DNA of 64,000 nucleotides from Ampelomyces quisqualis (taxonomy: Eukaryota > Ascomycota > Dothideomycetes > Pleosporales > Phaeosphaeriaceae), in NCBI GenBank assembly GCA_018398575.1, contig JAGTXZ010000018.1, positions 3,286,001-3,350,000 on the forward strand, written 5' to 3'. Made by a program: the position numbers and the translations under genes. This document shows, piece after piece, positions 13,501-24,130 of this stretch (position 1 is the stretch's first letter; each line of letters opens with the position of its first letter). The notes below the pieces were generated by a model, which was not told the DNA's origin, searched no databases, and saw only the letters and a program-made list of their open reading frames with translations.

Positions 13501-14800
13501 TAAAGCATTTAAATAGCTTTTGAATAGTTTACTATATAACTAGTAATATTACAGAATATAAGCTGTGCAGTATAATACTCTTTTTTAGCCTTTCTATTAG
13601 ACTAAGATTAAGGCTAACTATTTTTAGGCAGATATACTCTTATACTTGCTCTGTGCGTTAACTAGAGAAGAGAACAGACTTTTAAAATGCTTTTCTATAG
13701 ACTAACATAAGAAATAAAGCTAAAAATCTTAAATTTAGTATTTAGTTAAATAGGCAAGTTATGCAGAACTTATATAGAAACCTAAGGAGAACGTAGAAGA
13801 CACTACAGCTCTGTAGTAATAGCTAGATAAAATATAAGCTAAAAACTAAGAAAATAGTAGTATACTTAAAAAGTCTCTAAGAGAAGAGCTCTAAGAGATA
13901 TCCTAAACTACTTATAAGAGTAGGTAAAAGAAAAGCAAGAGAGAGAAGAGTTAAGTATAGACTATAAGAAAGATTAGAAAGATGTTTTATAACTATTCTA
14001 ATTCTAGCTTAAGCCTAGGCTCTAGATATAAGAAGACTTAGGGTACTAATACAACTTTCTTAAACAAACCTACACTAAAATACTAAGAACTAAGTGCAGA
14101 CTAGAATAAGAACTTACTATTAGAATACTCTTAGGTAAAAGTTAAGGTAAAAAGAAACTAGAAAACTAAAAAGATAACTATTACTACTATAGTCTTAGGC
14201 TTAATTTAGGAAGAAATAGAACTAAAAGCCTATAGAAACTAGTAGTATATAAGAAGGCAACCTATTATAAAATAAATAACTTAAAGAAATAGAATAGGTT
14301 AGCTACTACTCTAATAATTCTACTAGAAGTTAGAGCGTAACTATAGCCTAGATAAGAAGCAGAATAGGTAACTAGCTAAAGAAAGCTAAAATTTAAGAGC
14401 TAGACTAAGCTAGATAAGAAGAGACTAGTAGAATTAGCACAGAAAGGAAAGTATAATACCTAAAAGCTCTAGAAAGAATTCTAGAAATAGACTAATATTT
14501 TCTAGTAACTAGTAAGAATATAGTAGTATATAAGAAGAGGTTAGTTATAACAAAAAAATAGAAGACTACTACTATAGTAAAATATTCTATTAGTACAAAA
14601 GCTAGCTAACTTAATGCTAAAATATACTACGCTAGTAGACACTATAAACTAAGGTAGCTATTCTTATAATTAATATTAACCTAGACTATAGCCTTATACT
14701 TAAGCGTAAGTATATTACTAAAGGTAACTTTAGTATTCTTAGAGAAGTAGAGTAAAACACTATAAGCTTAAAAACTAATTATATTAAAGTAGTAGACAAC
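10560..14800 (+). pseudogene. G1 Ty3/Gypsy pol with chromodomain and long tail
   Basis: Broken plus-strand pol. Reverse transcriptase: TFQRYIK, CSAYINNILIYSSSSKLDY (YxDD box as YINN, near 10857), VKKIKYLRFIIK and IRSFIKFANFYY. RNase H lies near 11230-11560 (YNKELLVVIKGLK). Integrase near 12400 reads IDFIIGLLLSNSIRYLIVII then DRLSKDLVL. A chromodomain at about 13650-13800 gives YLVK, stop, AGYAELI, stop, KPKENVEDTTAL. Beyond it the frame continues as a hydrophilic Q/K/S-rich tail (MFYNYSNSSLSLGSRYKKT), longer than usual after a chromodomain. P2 has entered the 5' side and hAT-A the tail. Confidence 0.85.
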
Positions 14801-15225
14801 TACGTTACACGCTGGTAAATAGGTTTAGGGTACCCGCTTATAGGTAGGGGTTGGGTTGGGGTTAAGCACAAGGGGGGTAGGGTAGGGTTTAGGTTATGTA
14901 GGGGCTAGTGTAGGGTTCAGGTTAGAGTATACAGCTTAGGGTGTTAAGGTTAGGTTGTTAGTTTAGTTGGGGTACCTGCTATAGGGTTATACTTGTGCAG
15001 CGCCTCTAATCTAACGCCTGTAACAAGTATATTACTTAGGAGTAAAGTAGAGTAAAAGAAATAAGTGTATTTTAGCGTGTATCCTAAAATAAGGTTATCG
15101 CAGGAATAGTCTAATCTTGCAGCTGTTTAATAAGCTTTATAATCTGCTTATTATAGATGTTTATTACAGTTTTTAACCAAGGTTGTTTTAGATAGTTAAA
15201 AGCTACTATTTATCACATTTTTTTA

Positions 15226-18075
15226 TTACGCTTGCTAGTCTAAGAAACAAGAAGGCCTTAATCTCTTTCTCTATAGACACTGCTTATACTAAGGAGTCTA
15301 GAGTAGTGCACTATATAAAGGCGTTGCAGATTCCCTAATGTTATCTTCTCTGTTACCCTCCTGCTCCTTATTGCTTGTCTAATCCTTAAAACGTCAGATT
15401 CTAGAGCTAGTTAGACTAGCAAAATTAATAGGACCTAGAAGCTTAAGTAGATCCTGGACACTCTTAGCGCTGTGTTAAGATCCTGCAGTTAGCAATTGTA
15501 GTGTAGAATAGTTTAGTTGTGCGTCCTCTTTAGTAATTGCGTGTTTTACAACTATAATCTTCTAGATTGTTTCTGCTCTAAGCCTGTACTGTTAATCTCC
15601 TAAGACGTCTCTTGCAGTATTAAACAAGCGCTTAACCCTAACTTCTGCAAGCTGTACAGCTAGTACGTCTTTAGCTACCTAAGCTAGGCGTAGGTACGTG
15701 TCTATATTAGCCTGCTACCAGACAAGTATATTTAATAACTCCTCTTTATCTTCCTTACTAGTTAGAGGAGTGCTAAGGTAGCGGAGAGCTTCTGCACAGA
15801 GTAGTCTAATGCTTGCGTTAGTTTTATAAGAGATATTAGCGCTTAACCTACTAGACTATGTTGTTTAGAAGAAAGGCCTTCTAAACTACTAGTGTTTAGG
15901 TAGACGCTGTAGTTGCAAAGGATAAACTAGAGTGCAGTCTCTGTTTGTTGCTGCAGAGTTGTTTTTGTATTAATTAATGTAGTTTAGGAACTAACACTAG
16001 TATGTACATTTAAAGTCTAGTCCCTATGTGTTACCTTAGGTATTATTAGCAGTGCGCTATAATAAACATGTGTAATAAACATAGTTCCTACCTTATATGT
16101 AGTAAGCTTCTAGGATAGATTAAGGATAGTTGCGACGTTGTAAAGATATCCTTGTTCCTTATCTATGCGTAAATAATACTTTAACAACTTCTTCTTGCCT
16201 TTTTCTGCTACTGCCTTTACTACAGCTAGCTACTCCTTGCAATAGCTAGTCTTATCCTCCTTGTTAGATAGCTTAGTTATTATTTAATCTAGGAAGTTAA
16301 AAAGTTAGTTGTATATTAACTAGATGTATAGGGCCTAAGGTGTGTTACTTTTACTAATTCTGTTAGTAGCTGTTTTAAAGTTTGCTAGCATGCGTGTTAT
16401 TACCCTAAGGTGTAACTACTTAGCAGGTGCTAGCCAAAGCCTTTTAAGGTCCTTAAAGTCTGCAACTGCGTTATTATCCTATAAATTACTGCTGCTACCT
16501 TACAAGGCCTAATTAAGTATAATCTCTTGCTCTAGCTACTTGTTAATATAAGTAGCTAGGGAGCAGGCGCGCTCGCATATATTATAGGTTAAATTCTACC
16601 TAGTCTTAACATCTTAAATTACACAGAGTTGATTTTTTAGTAGTATATTAGATTGTACCTTTAGGAATTGTTTAAAACGTTAAGGAGACAAATTAATAGC
16701 AATACAAATTGCCTAGATCTAGGGGAGCTTAGTGCGTGATAAAGAATTGTAATAAAGGGTGTAACATACCTTTTGCAAGGAGTTGGGCACTAATATACTA
16801 TTATTAATCTGGTGAACGTAATGGCGTTGCAGCTGCTAAGCCTCTTTAATCTTAGGCAAGGCTGTTAGCCTTAGGTAGGCTATTATATCCTGCACTACTA
16901 GGTTAATAATATAGGTAAGATATGGTATAGTGTTTTCCTTTGCGTTCTAAGAAACCCCCTTATTAGCAAGATTGCTTTCTAGGCTTCTGCTAAGGGTACT
17001 GTTGTTTGAAGCGTTATTGCAGGTAACTACTAGTAATTGTTTTAATATTTTTGTGTTTTTAAGTACCTGCATAAGATTAGATGCTATAGAAACCCTAGTG
17101 TGCCGCCTACGCAAGGGCACAAAATCTAATAGAACCTCTCTTATCTGCTAACTAGTGTTGATATAATAGGCTTTAATAGCTAAAAAGCTTAGGTAGTTAG
17201 CTACAGACTAGGCGTTAAGGGCGATTAAGATTTTTGTTAATTTGCTAAGATTAGAAAGGAGGTTTTTAGTTACCTGCTTGTATTGTTTCTAGAGTATAAG
17301 AGTAAACTTGTATTGGCTGGGTATAGTAGTGCTAGGCTAGAAAAACTCTACAAAGCAGCAAAATAAGGGTTGCTCTAATGTTCAAAAAGACTAGTTCTTA
17401 TTAAGAAGTACCTGTATAATTTCTAGTTTAAATTGCTAGGTAGTAAACAGTTGCAAGGGTTGTAAACGTAATAGTGTAACAAATAAGAGTAGCTGCCTTG
17501 TATAGATAGATTCTGTAACTTCTCTGCAACTATTAGACTAAAGGTAGTTACTAAGGTATTTTGTCTCTATATGCTTATTAGTTAGGTGTTAAAGTATGTG
17601 CCTATAGTTTAGGCAATATACGTGTAGTTTGCTGCTTTTAATATAGGCCCCTTCTCTAAATTAAGTCTATATAATAGCAGAACGTTTGGCTCTACCCTAT
17701 TAAGGATTAGAATTATTAGGGTCTTAGGCCTATAACGTGTTCTGCTACTAGGCATCCTATGCGGCACATATAGTAGCATTGTCTTAAATTAGCCGCTTAA
17801 AGACAGTAACTATTCTCTTGATTCTAGACTTAAGGATTTGAGGGGCGTTAAGTGTAAATTTGTAGAGTATTTTAGGCAGATTAGGGTATAGGTTGTCTAA
17901 GAGTAAAGAGGGGTTGCTTGGGTCTATGTATATAATAAAAAAGTGTAATAACAAAGTAGCAATGTCTTGTAAGAAGAGGGTAGTAATTGCAGCAATAATA
18001 GAATAGCAAAACTATAGTTTAGTGTTACTTTAAGTAAGAGAAGTAGGCGTTCTGCTAGAGGCGTTATTCCCCTAG
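15226..18075 (-). pseudogene. hAT transposase (copy A)
   Basis: Minus-strand hAT transposase. N-terminal exon at about 17980-18075, then a BED-type finger region, then the RNase H-like core. The C-terminal dimerisation domain is clear: LAQVAKDVLAVQLAEVRVKR, then LFNTARDVLGDQQYRLRAE (near 15540-15700). The frame ends at TAA complement 15226-15228. The segment KKLLKYYLRIDKEQGYLYNV is unbroken. At least one short intron lies near 16700-16770 and an N-terminal one near 17940. Stops are mostly TAG at Q/W positions. It would cut and join the element ends if intact. Confidence 0.85.
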
Positions 18076-18189
18076 TTAGGGGGCAGATAGTAGGGCTAAA
18101 CTTTTAGAAATTAAGAAATTAGGTTTTACAGTAGTAGCAAAATTTTCTAGTCTTAACTATATTAGGTAATAATATACAGTAACTTTAAT

Positions 18190-19349
18190 TATACATGTTA
18201 CTTAGCGTCTAAACAGCCCTCCCAAGTACTATTAGAAAACTCCTCCTAAGTGCTATCGCTCTAATTCTTATCCTCCTTATCTTTATATTTATTAGGCAGT
18301 GTCTTATAGTATATCTCTAGCTCTTTACCAGAATTGTTAACCTCTTTCTTATATTTAGTATTATTGCGTCCCTTAACGTATAGCCTATTACTATAGAGCT
18401 GCAGAGGCTGATTAAACTCAGGGGAGAGTGTAGGCTTACGCCTTCTAGCAGACTAGTCAGAATAAGTATATAATAAAATAACGTGATAAACTTACTGCCA
18501 ATTCTAATTAGTAACTAGAGCCAACTTGTTAGGCGTTAGCTTATCGCGAAATTTTAGCTATTTAGCCTTAGCCTGTAGTGTCTTAAAGCTATTCCTCTTA
18601 AGGAGGTGTAGCCTACAAGTATACTCCTTTCAGAGTATTCTCTCTACAGCCCTACCAGGCCTAAAAACGCAAGTATAAGCTTAAGCTAACGATTTTTTTT
18701 ACTTTAAGTCTAAAATTGCAGAAGAGGACCTCTTTATAACAACGTTGTGGGCGCGCATATTAATTTCAATTTAGATAGCCTCCTATTTTCAATTAACTTA
18801 AGCAATAGAGGCTGTTAACTACTTAGCTTTGTATGTAAGTAAAACTAACGTAATAAAAAGGTGTGATAACTTACTAGACTGCTTGCTATCAAAACGCTTA
18901 GCTGCCTAGGCCTTAAGCTTATGCTTAAGTTTCTTAACTTGTTGCCTTAAAGACAACGCTGTATACCTATTGCCTCTCTTAACCTTCTTCTTAAGCTAGT
19001 ATTTAGCTAATTAGTCTAAGGATTTAGCCTTTGCAATAGCAGCTAGCTCCCTAGATTGCATAGCGCTGCTGCTAAGTTACCTGCTAGAGTTAACTTAGAA
19101 ATTTGTTAGGCGGCCTTGCTTTAGAGTATTACTACCACGAGAGTTAAGGATATAGCTAATCTCCTTATCCCTAAAAGCAAAACCCTAGACAAATCAGTAT
19201 AATTTATAATAAAGTTCTGAGAATATTACTATTATAAGCTGGGCCTACTTCTCTTCCTTAAAATTTGGCAGAATTTAAGCAGGAATAGGCGGCAGAAAGC
19301 CCTTAGGCTTGTTAACAACCTTAATTTCCTTAGACTTAACAGATTCTAT
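18190..19349 (-). pseudogene. hAT-associated gene 2 (copy A)
   Basis: Minus-strand, several-exon frame between the transposase and histone H3, transcribed like the transposase. It begins with ATA (expected ATG) GAA TCT at 19349. It encodes a basic, probably helical protein of unknown family; the gene model is described under copy F (61061). It could be a separate protein or a 5' extension of the transposase transcript. Confidence 0.55.
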
Positions 19350-19801
19350 AGCAATAAGTGTGATAAAGCAATGCGATAAAGCGCGTTGCTATTGCAGGCG
19401 TATAGCTTTAGTGTTTTATTTTGGCAGCCTACAACTAATAACGCAGTAAGTTAGTCTATGCGCACGTAGGCTACTAGCGTGCTTTCTGCCTACTGCCCGC
19501 GCTTACTGCCTTTTAGCCTATTTTACATAAACAATAAACAAGTCTATAGAAATCTACCCTTTAATTTTAATATATAGCTAGAACAAAAGCTAGCGCAATT
19601 TTAGGTAGGCCTGTAAGTTAACACAGTTTTTTATTACGTTCTAGTCTTCTAGTAGCGCCGCTAGTTTCAAATTAGCTCCTGCAGAAATTTTATGCTAAGA
19701 TCTAATTTCCTGCGCTAAGCCTGCTTACTGCTTATTTACTAGGCACTAAAACAACCTAAATTATTACAATATTAAATCTACAACTCTACAACACTACTAC
19801 T

Positions 19802-20338
19802 ATAGCTCTAAGAAAACGCAAATCCAAAGTCAACGACGCTGTTACTAGGGGCACTGTAGTTGCTAAAGACCTAGCTAGCAAGGCTGCTAGGAAATCTGCC
19901 AGGAAAAGCCTAGCCGCAAAAACTTAAAAAGCAGCTCTAAAAAAAAAAAGGTACCTTAAGCTAGGTAGTAAGTTATTACAATTCTTTATTATGCTTATTT
20001 ACTTACTGCTTAAAGCTGTAGCGCTTAGAGAGATCTGCTAATACTAGAGGTCTACTAAGCTCCTTATCCGCAAGCTGCCCTTCTAGCAACTCCTGCGCAA
20101 AATAGCTTAAGAATGCGTCTGAACTACTAGTAGTGATATTTGCTTCTAAAAATCAGCTGTTAGGGCAGTTTAAGAGGCTGCTAAGGCCTATATAGTTAGT
20201 TTTTTTAAGAGTTTGTTTCCTAACCCTGTTTTTTTAACAAATTTCTAACTAAATATAGATACAAATATAAATGCAATCTACGCAAAAAGAGTTACTATAC
20301 AGGCAAAGGATGTTAGCCTTGCGCTTAGGTACTATTAG
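19802..20338 (+). pseudogene. captured histone H3 gene (copy A)
   Basis: Three exons: 19802-19967, 20016-20210 and 20259-20338, with 48-nt introns (GTAAGT...AG; GTTTGT...ctaac...AG) that keep frame, giving about 146 residues against 136 for H3. ATA stands where ATG is expected. The tail includes LASKAARKSARK, which keeps the ARKS motif of H3 Lys27. After intron 1 follow GTVALREI, LLIRKLPF, then KSAVRAV, stop, EAAKAYIVSFFK, and exon 3 gives TNINAIYAKRVTIQAKDV. All are diagnostic of the H3 fold. The loop between alpha 1 and alpha 2 has about four extra residues. Stops sit at Q/R-like codons. It lies opposite to the transposase. Confidence 0.9.
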
Positions 20339-20723
20339 AAGTTTAGCTCTTATTAGGCAATTGTGTAGGAGATCTAGAATCCTCTACTTTTATGTATATT
20401 AGAAATAAAGACCTCATTTCCTCTTTATTGTGATAAAAATTCGTGATTACTGTGCTATTTTTGATATCCCTAGCATAGTTTTTGCCCCTGTAAAATTAAC
20501 TATATATTTAGAAACCTAATTTTATAAGATTAGTAGATATATACTTTAAATTTTATTTAATTGCGCAAAACTTATGCAACCTAACCTTAACCCGCAATTG
20601 ATACCTCTAACCTAACCTCTACCTACTTTTAGCGTTAATTAAATAGGTAGGGGTTAGGTTAGGTATAGGGTCTTACGTAAAGGTACCCTACCCTAACCCA
20701 ACCTCTACCCATTTACTGCCGTA

Positions 20724-21650
20724 TACGTTACTATCTTAAAGAAGAATGTTAACCTAGTAAAGCTAGAAGCGTAAGTTAGCAATTTAGTATATAGCCTTAA
20801 AGGTCTAAAAGAAATATTACTAAAATACTATGTAAAGTGTAAGAAGAGTAGAAACTTATATTTTCCTAAACTTAGAGAACAGCATCTATAAGAGTTGTAA
20901 CGCGCGCTTTAAAATAATCCTACTTAGCTATAACCTACTAGAGAAGACTATAAATATTAACTAAAGTAGTAAGTTTTATAACTTTACGTGTAAAGCTCTA
21001 GTAGCTAGACTTGTTACTACTCTATAACTTTTCTTAAGCAGCCTATAACTTCTTAACAAAACTAGAGTAAAAGCTAGCTTAGTTAATAGCTAGCGCGTCT
21101 TAAAGTAAGATAACTATAATCTTAAAAACGTCTAGTACCTAAAAGAAAATAAGAATAAGAATAAGTAAATAAAAAATACTAGAATAACTTATAGGCCTAT
21201 AAGCAATATACTTAAACTTACAGCTAGTATAAGTTAACTCTATAAGAGTAATCTTATACCTATACTCTTTACTCTTAAGCTAGAGAATTACGTAGGCTAG
21301 ACAGTATAGCAGGTTAAGCGCGCTCTTAACAATATTATTAGGTAGCTTCTATTACTATAAGTAATAAGAATAGATACTATAAGATAAGCTAGACTTACTA
21401 TAGTAAGACTTTTAGTATAAGTGCACTTTCTAGGAGAGGTATATAGAAAGACTAGTATTGCTAAGAATAATAAGGCAAAGTAAAGAATACGCTAGTATAC
21501 TATAAGAAGTAAAGCGTAGATTACTATATAGAATCTAAAGCTAAAAATAGTATATAGTACTATCTAAAAAGAGAGTTAAGAATATAAAACTATTATTCTA
21601 AGTAGAGTTGTTTTTGTTTTACTATAACGCGCAGCCTGCTTATACTAGCG
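20724..21650 (+). pseudogene. G1 tail, continuation after hAT-A
   Basis: Direct continuation of the G1 sequence interrupted by hAT-A; it aligns with the reverse complement of about 38220-39140 in G2. Translation gives hydrophilic K/N/S/Q-rich segments with no recognised domain and stops in every frame. Confidence 0.6.
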
Positions 21651-21930
21651 CTAAAGTAGAAGAGTATTATAATAGGCTACTACCTAGAAAATCTCTTAGT
21701 TACGTAAAAACCTTAGGTTCTATAATAAGAGAGCCTAGTATCTTCTGCACTAGAACATTACAAAGAGTCTAGAGCCTAGAACCTAAATACTACTCTAGAC
21801 TAGAACCTTTAGAGTCTAGATAGCTACTATAAAATCCCTAGAACCTAGTATTAGCTATAGGTATTAAATTTACAACTATTTTACTTTAGCAACTACTCTA
21901 AGAGTTAGCTTTTTTATATAAACTTCCTAA
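21650..21930 (+). repeat. G1 3' LTR-like end region
   Basis: This stretch is rich in repeated tctaga/agaaccta words and matches the reverse complement of about 37870-38190 in G2, where the word block is duplicated. Its place downstream of pol suits a 3' LTR, but clean TG...CA ends and a 5' partner were not found. Confidence 0.4.
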
Positions 21931-22314
21931 GGTATATTACTTTATTAACCTAGCTAACTAAGTTTATAGCCTCTTACTAGCTTTTATACTACTCTTTAAT
22001 AACTACTTACCTAATATATATAGTATATACGTATTCTTTCTATTACAGTGTATACTTACTACTACTAGAGTAGTGTTTAATTATAGGAACGTCTTTAATA
22101 CGCTATACTAGCTAGCGTTCTAATAGGTAAGTAAGGCCTATGTTATTATCTTTAAAGAAACAGACTATATTATTCTATAGAGCAGTATTACTAACCTAGT
22201 TATAAACTATCTTATCTGCTACTTTAAGTAGTTTGTTAATAGAAAGATAGTAGTAAGTATTATTACTATATAGAAGTAGCTTCTAAAAGATTGCATAGCG
22301 TCTAGCCCTCTAGC
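21930..22314. repeat. dispersed repeat shared with 36813-37170
   Basis: Starting near ggtatattactttattaa, this segment matches 36830-37170 in direct orientation with transition-type differences. Identity is unknown; one frame reads as a degraded protein (NLVINYLICYFK) without a known motif. LTR-1 inserted at its right end. Confidence 0.5.
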
Positions 22315-22614
22315 TGTAACAAGCATATGCAAACACATGTTACATCCAATACCTTATAAAGGCTTAGTAACAGATTATGTAGAGAGCTAGCAGATTAGGA
22401 CCAAAAGCGCTCTAACAGCGCTCTAACTCAGCTGCTACGCCTACTATAAATATAAGCCTATAGCATAGATAGAGGACAAGTTTCTCTTGTCCTTTTGTAC
22501 AAGACCTATAGGTGTATAGCCAATCCAGAATCTCTGATACAACACGCACTCCTATATGCCTCTAATACGTATCTAATTTAATTCTAATAGCTGTACCTAC
22601 CTGCGTTATTACAT
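22315..22614 (+). repeat. LTR-1 5' LTR with promoter
   Basis: Begins TGTAACAAGC, ends GCGTTATTACA. A TATA-like box tataaata lies at 22445-22452. About 20 bp downstream is a perfect hairpin ggacaag-tttct-cttgtcc (22474-22492), also present in the 3' LTR, which could mark the transcript 5' end or a 3'-end signal. Confidence 0.93.
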
Positions 22615-22919
22615 TACAAGAGAAACTTTGTCCTGCTAGTAATAGCATTTATATAATATTGCAATTTACTTTTAAAAAGATCGCGTTAAAACGTCTAGAA
22701 CCCTATCTAAATTAGATCTGTTTGCAACCTTAAATCTATTAAACACAGTTAGGATCTCTTAGATCTTCTAATAGCTAAAGCCTTTAGGTTTAGATCTTCC
22801 TATTAACACGACAGTTAGGATTACTTTGGAAAAGTCGCGTTTGGCGCCACAATAGAAACTCAGAGACTATTAATAACCTAGGAGTATTAGAGGCAACGCT
22901 AATAACTCTCCCTAAAGAA

Positions 22920-24130
22920 CTAACTCTAGGAGCCTTCCTCTAAGATAACTCTGTATCAACTGTAACAACCTAGCAACAGAGTGCTAAAGTAAAAAAGATA
23001 GACACTAAGGAACCCCCTTAGCCTAGAGCTGCACTAAATCTAACCTCTGCCCAAATGGAGGTTAATTAATTACAACAAGATTTGAAACAGGCTCTAGCAG
23101 AAATTGATTCCCTTAAGAAAGGACTAACTCTGTTAGTAAGACTAGACAAGCCTCTACCTACTACTAAATCACCCTAGAACAATTCTGCACCTTGCTATTT
23201 ATCTAACAGCTCTATATCTAAGTACTTACATTGCTATAAGGGCTCTTACCAACTTTAACAATCTGAGAAAACGCCTAATATAGACAATCTCAGCAATAGA
23301 AAAGATCCTACCTTCTGCTAATAGCAGGCCTTAATCTAGGATTAACTTGAAATTAACTTAGATTACTATTGGACTAAAAGACAACGCATGGCCTTAGTAT
23401 AGGGCTACACTACAGGATTAGCCAAGGGCTATCTTAAGCTACAATATTTATTGGTTACTAATTAAGAGCAATTCTAGAACACTAAGCAAATAGTTAAGCT
23501 ACTTAAGTCCTATTTTATTATAGGCAACAAGGTAGCCAAAAGCTGTGCAGCGTACAATTAATTGCAGATAATAAAGGAGGAAACGTTCCTCTTGTTTAAA
23601 GCTAGGTTTTTGAGTTTTGCGGTTAAGGGACAAGTACCCCCTTTAGAATAGTTTTACTACTTGTAGACTAAGATTACGCTAGAGTTGTAAGCCTCTAACC
23701 TAGGATTTAGGCACTAATAGAAGAACTTATTTAATCAGATAGTAGAATACCTTACTGCATACAATATAGAGCAGAAGAACAACTCTATACTAAGCATAAC
23801 ACTAGCTACTACTAAGTTGCCAATCAGGTTAGCCTTACAACAGAATTTAGAGCCAAATCAGACTACTACTACTAACGCTCTAACAAATTCTGCGCTAGCC
23901 TATTAATTTACAACAGTGCGTCTTCCTATAAAGACCTCTGAGCTAGAACAATAGAAGACCCCTAGTAGTTGTTATAATTGTAGTAAGCTAGGACACTACT
24001 CTAGTAACTGCACGAAGCCTTGTGTGCGTTAGATTGAAGCTGTAGAAGTAGATAAGTATAAAGATGCTTAAGAGCAACTTAATTAGGAGGTGTATTATAC
24101 AGGAAACAGAAGCGCCTAGGAGGACACTCC
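22920..24130 (+). pseudogene. LTR-1 gag with CCHC zinc knuckle
   Basis: Single plus-strand frame of about 400 codons broken by TAG/TAA at Q/W-like positions. Readable blocks: LKQALAEIDSLKKGLTLL (coiled coil), YTTGLAKGYLKLQYLL, ETFLLFKARFLSFAVKGQV (capsid-like helical region) and CYNCSKLGHYSSNC, an intact C-x2-C-x4-H-x4-C nucleic-acid binding knuckle at about 23970-24011. The start is unclear; an in-frame ATG lies near 23054, but similar sequence extends upstream. It would form the particle shell and bind template RNA. Confidence 0.85.

Larger units (their letters stand above)
9564..13550. repeat. right arm of giant palindrome 1
   Basis: Near-identical reverse complement of 1-3985, separated from it by a 5.6 kb loop. 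The inner breakpoint lies inside the end of the P2 chromodomain region, at the shared gcagctgttataataatactac. The arm spans the P2 antisense frame, the P2 3' LTR and G1 pol up to its integrase C-terminal region. Confidence 0.93.
14809..20723 (-). mobile_element. hAT-A: complete hAT element with transposase, gene 2 and histone H3
   Basis: A 5.9 kb hAT transposon inside the G1 tail. The target duplication TACGTTAC is at 14801-14808 and 20724-20731. Terminal repeats read acgctggtaaatagg on the left and (reverse complement of the right) tacggcagtaaatggg. Both ends carry subterminal ggttgggtt/ggttaggtt words. The transposase and gene 2 read on the minus strand, histone H3 on the plus strand near the right end. 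The uninterrupted target survives in G2 at 39138-39145. It is less RIP-mutated than copies B, D and E. Confidence 0.92.

Noticed and set aside
14820..14960. Telomere-like ttaggg/ggttaggg words near 14820, 20640, 53640 and 59700
   Set aside because: They occur only inside the hAT terminal regions, are not tandem TTAGGG arrays and recur in each element copy, so they are subterminal transposon repeats.
22836..22843. ttggcgcc, resembling a tRNA primer binding site
   Set aside because: It lies more than 200 bp inside the element, whereas the primer site should abut the LTR end at 22614. The LTR ends are fixed by the target duplication.
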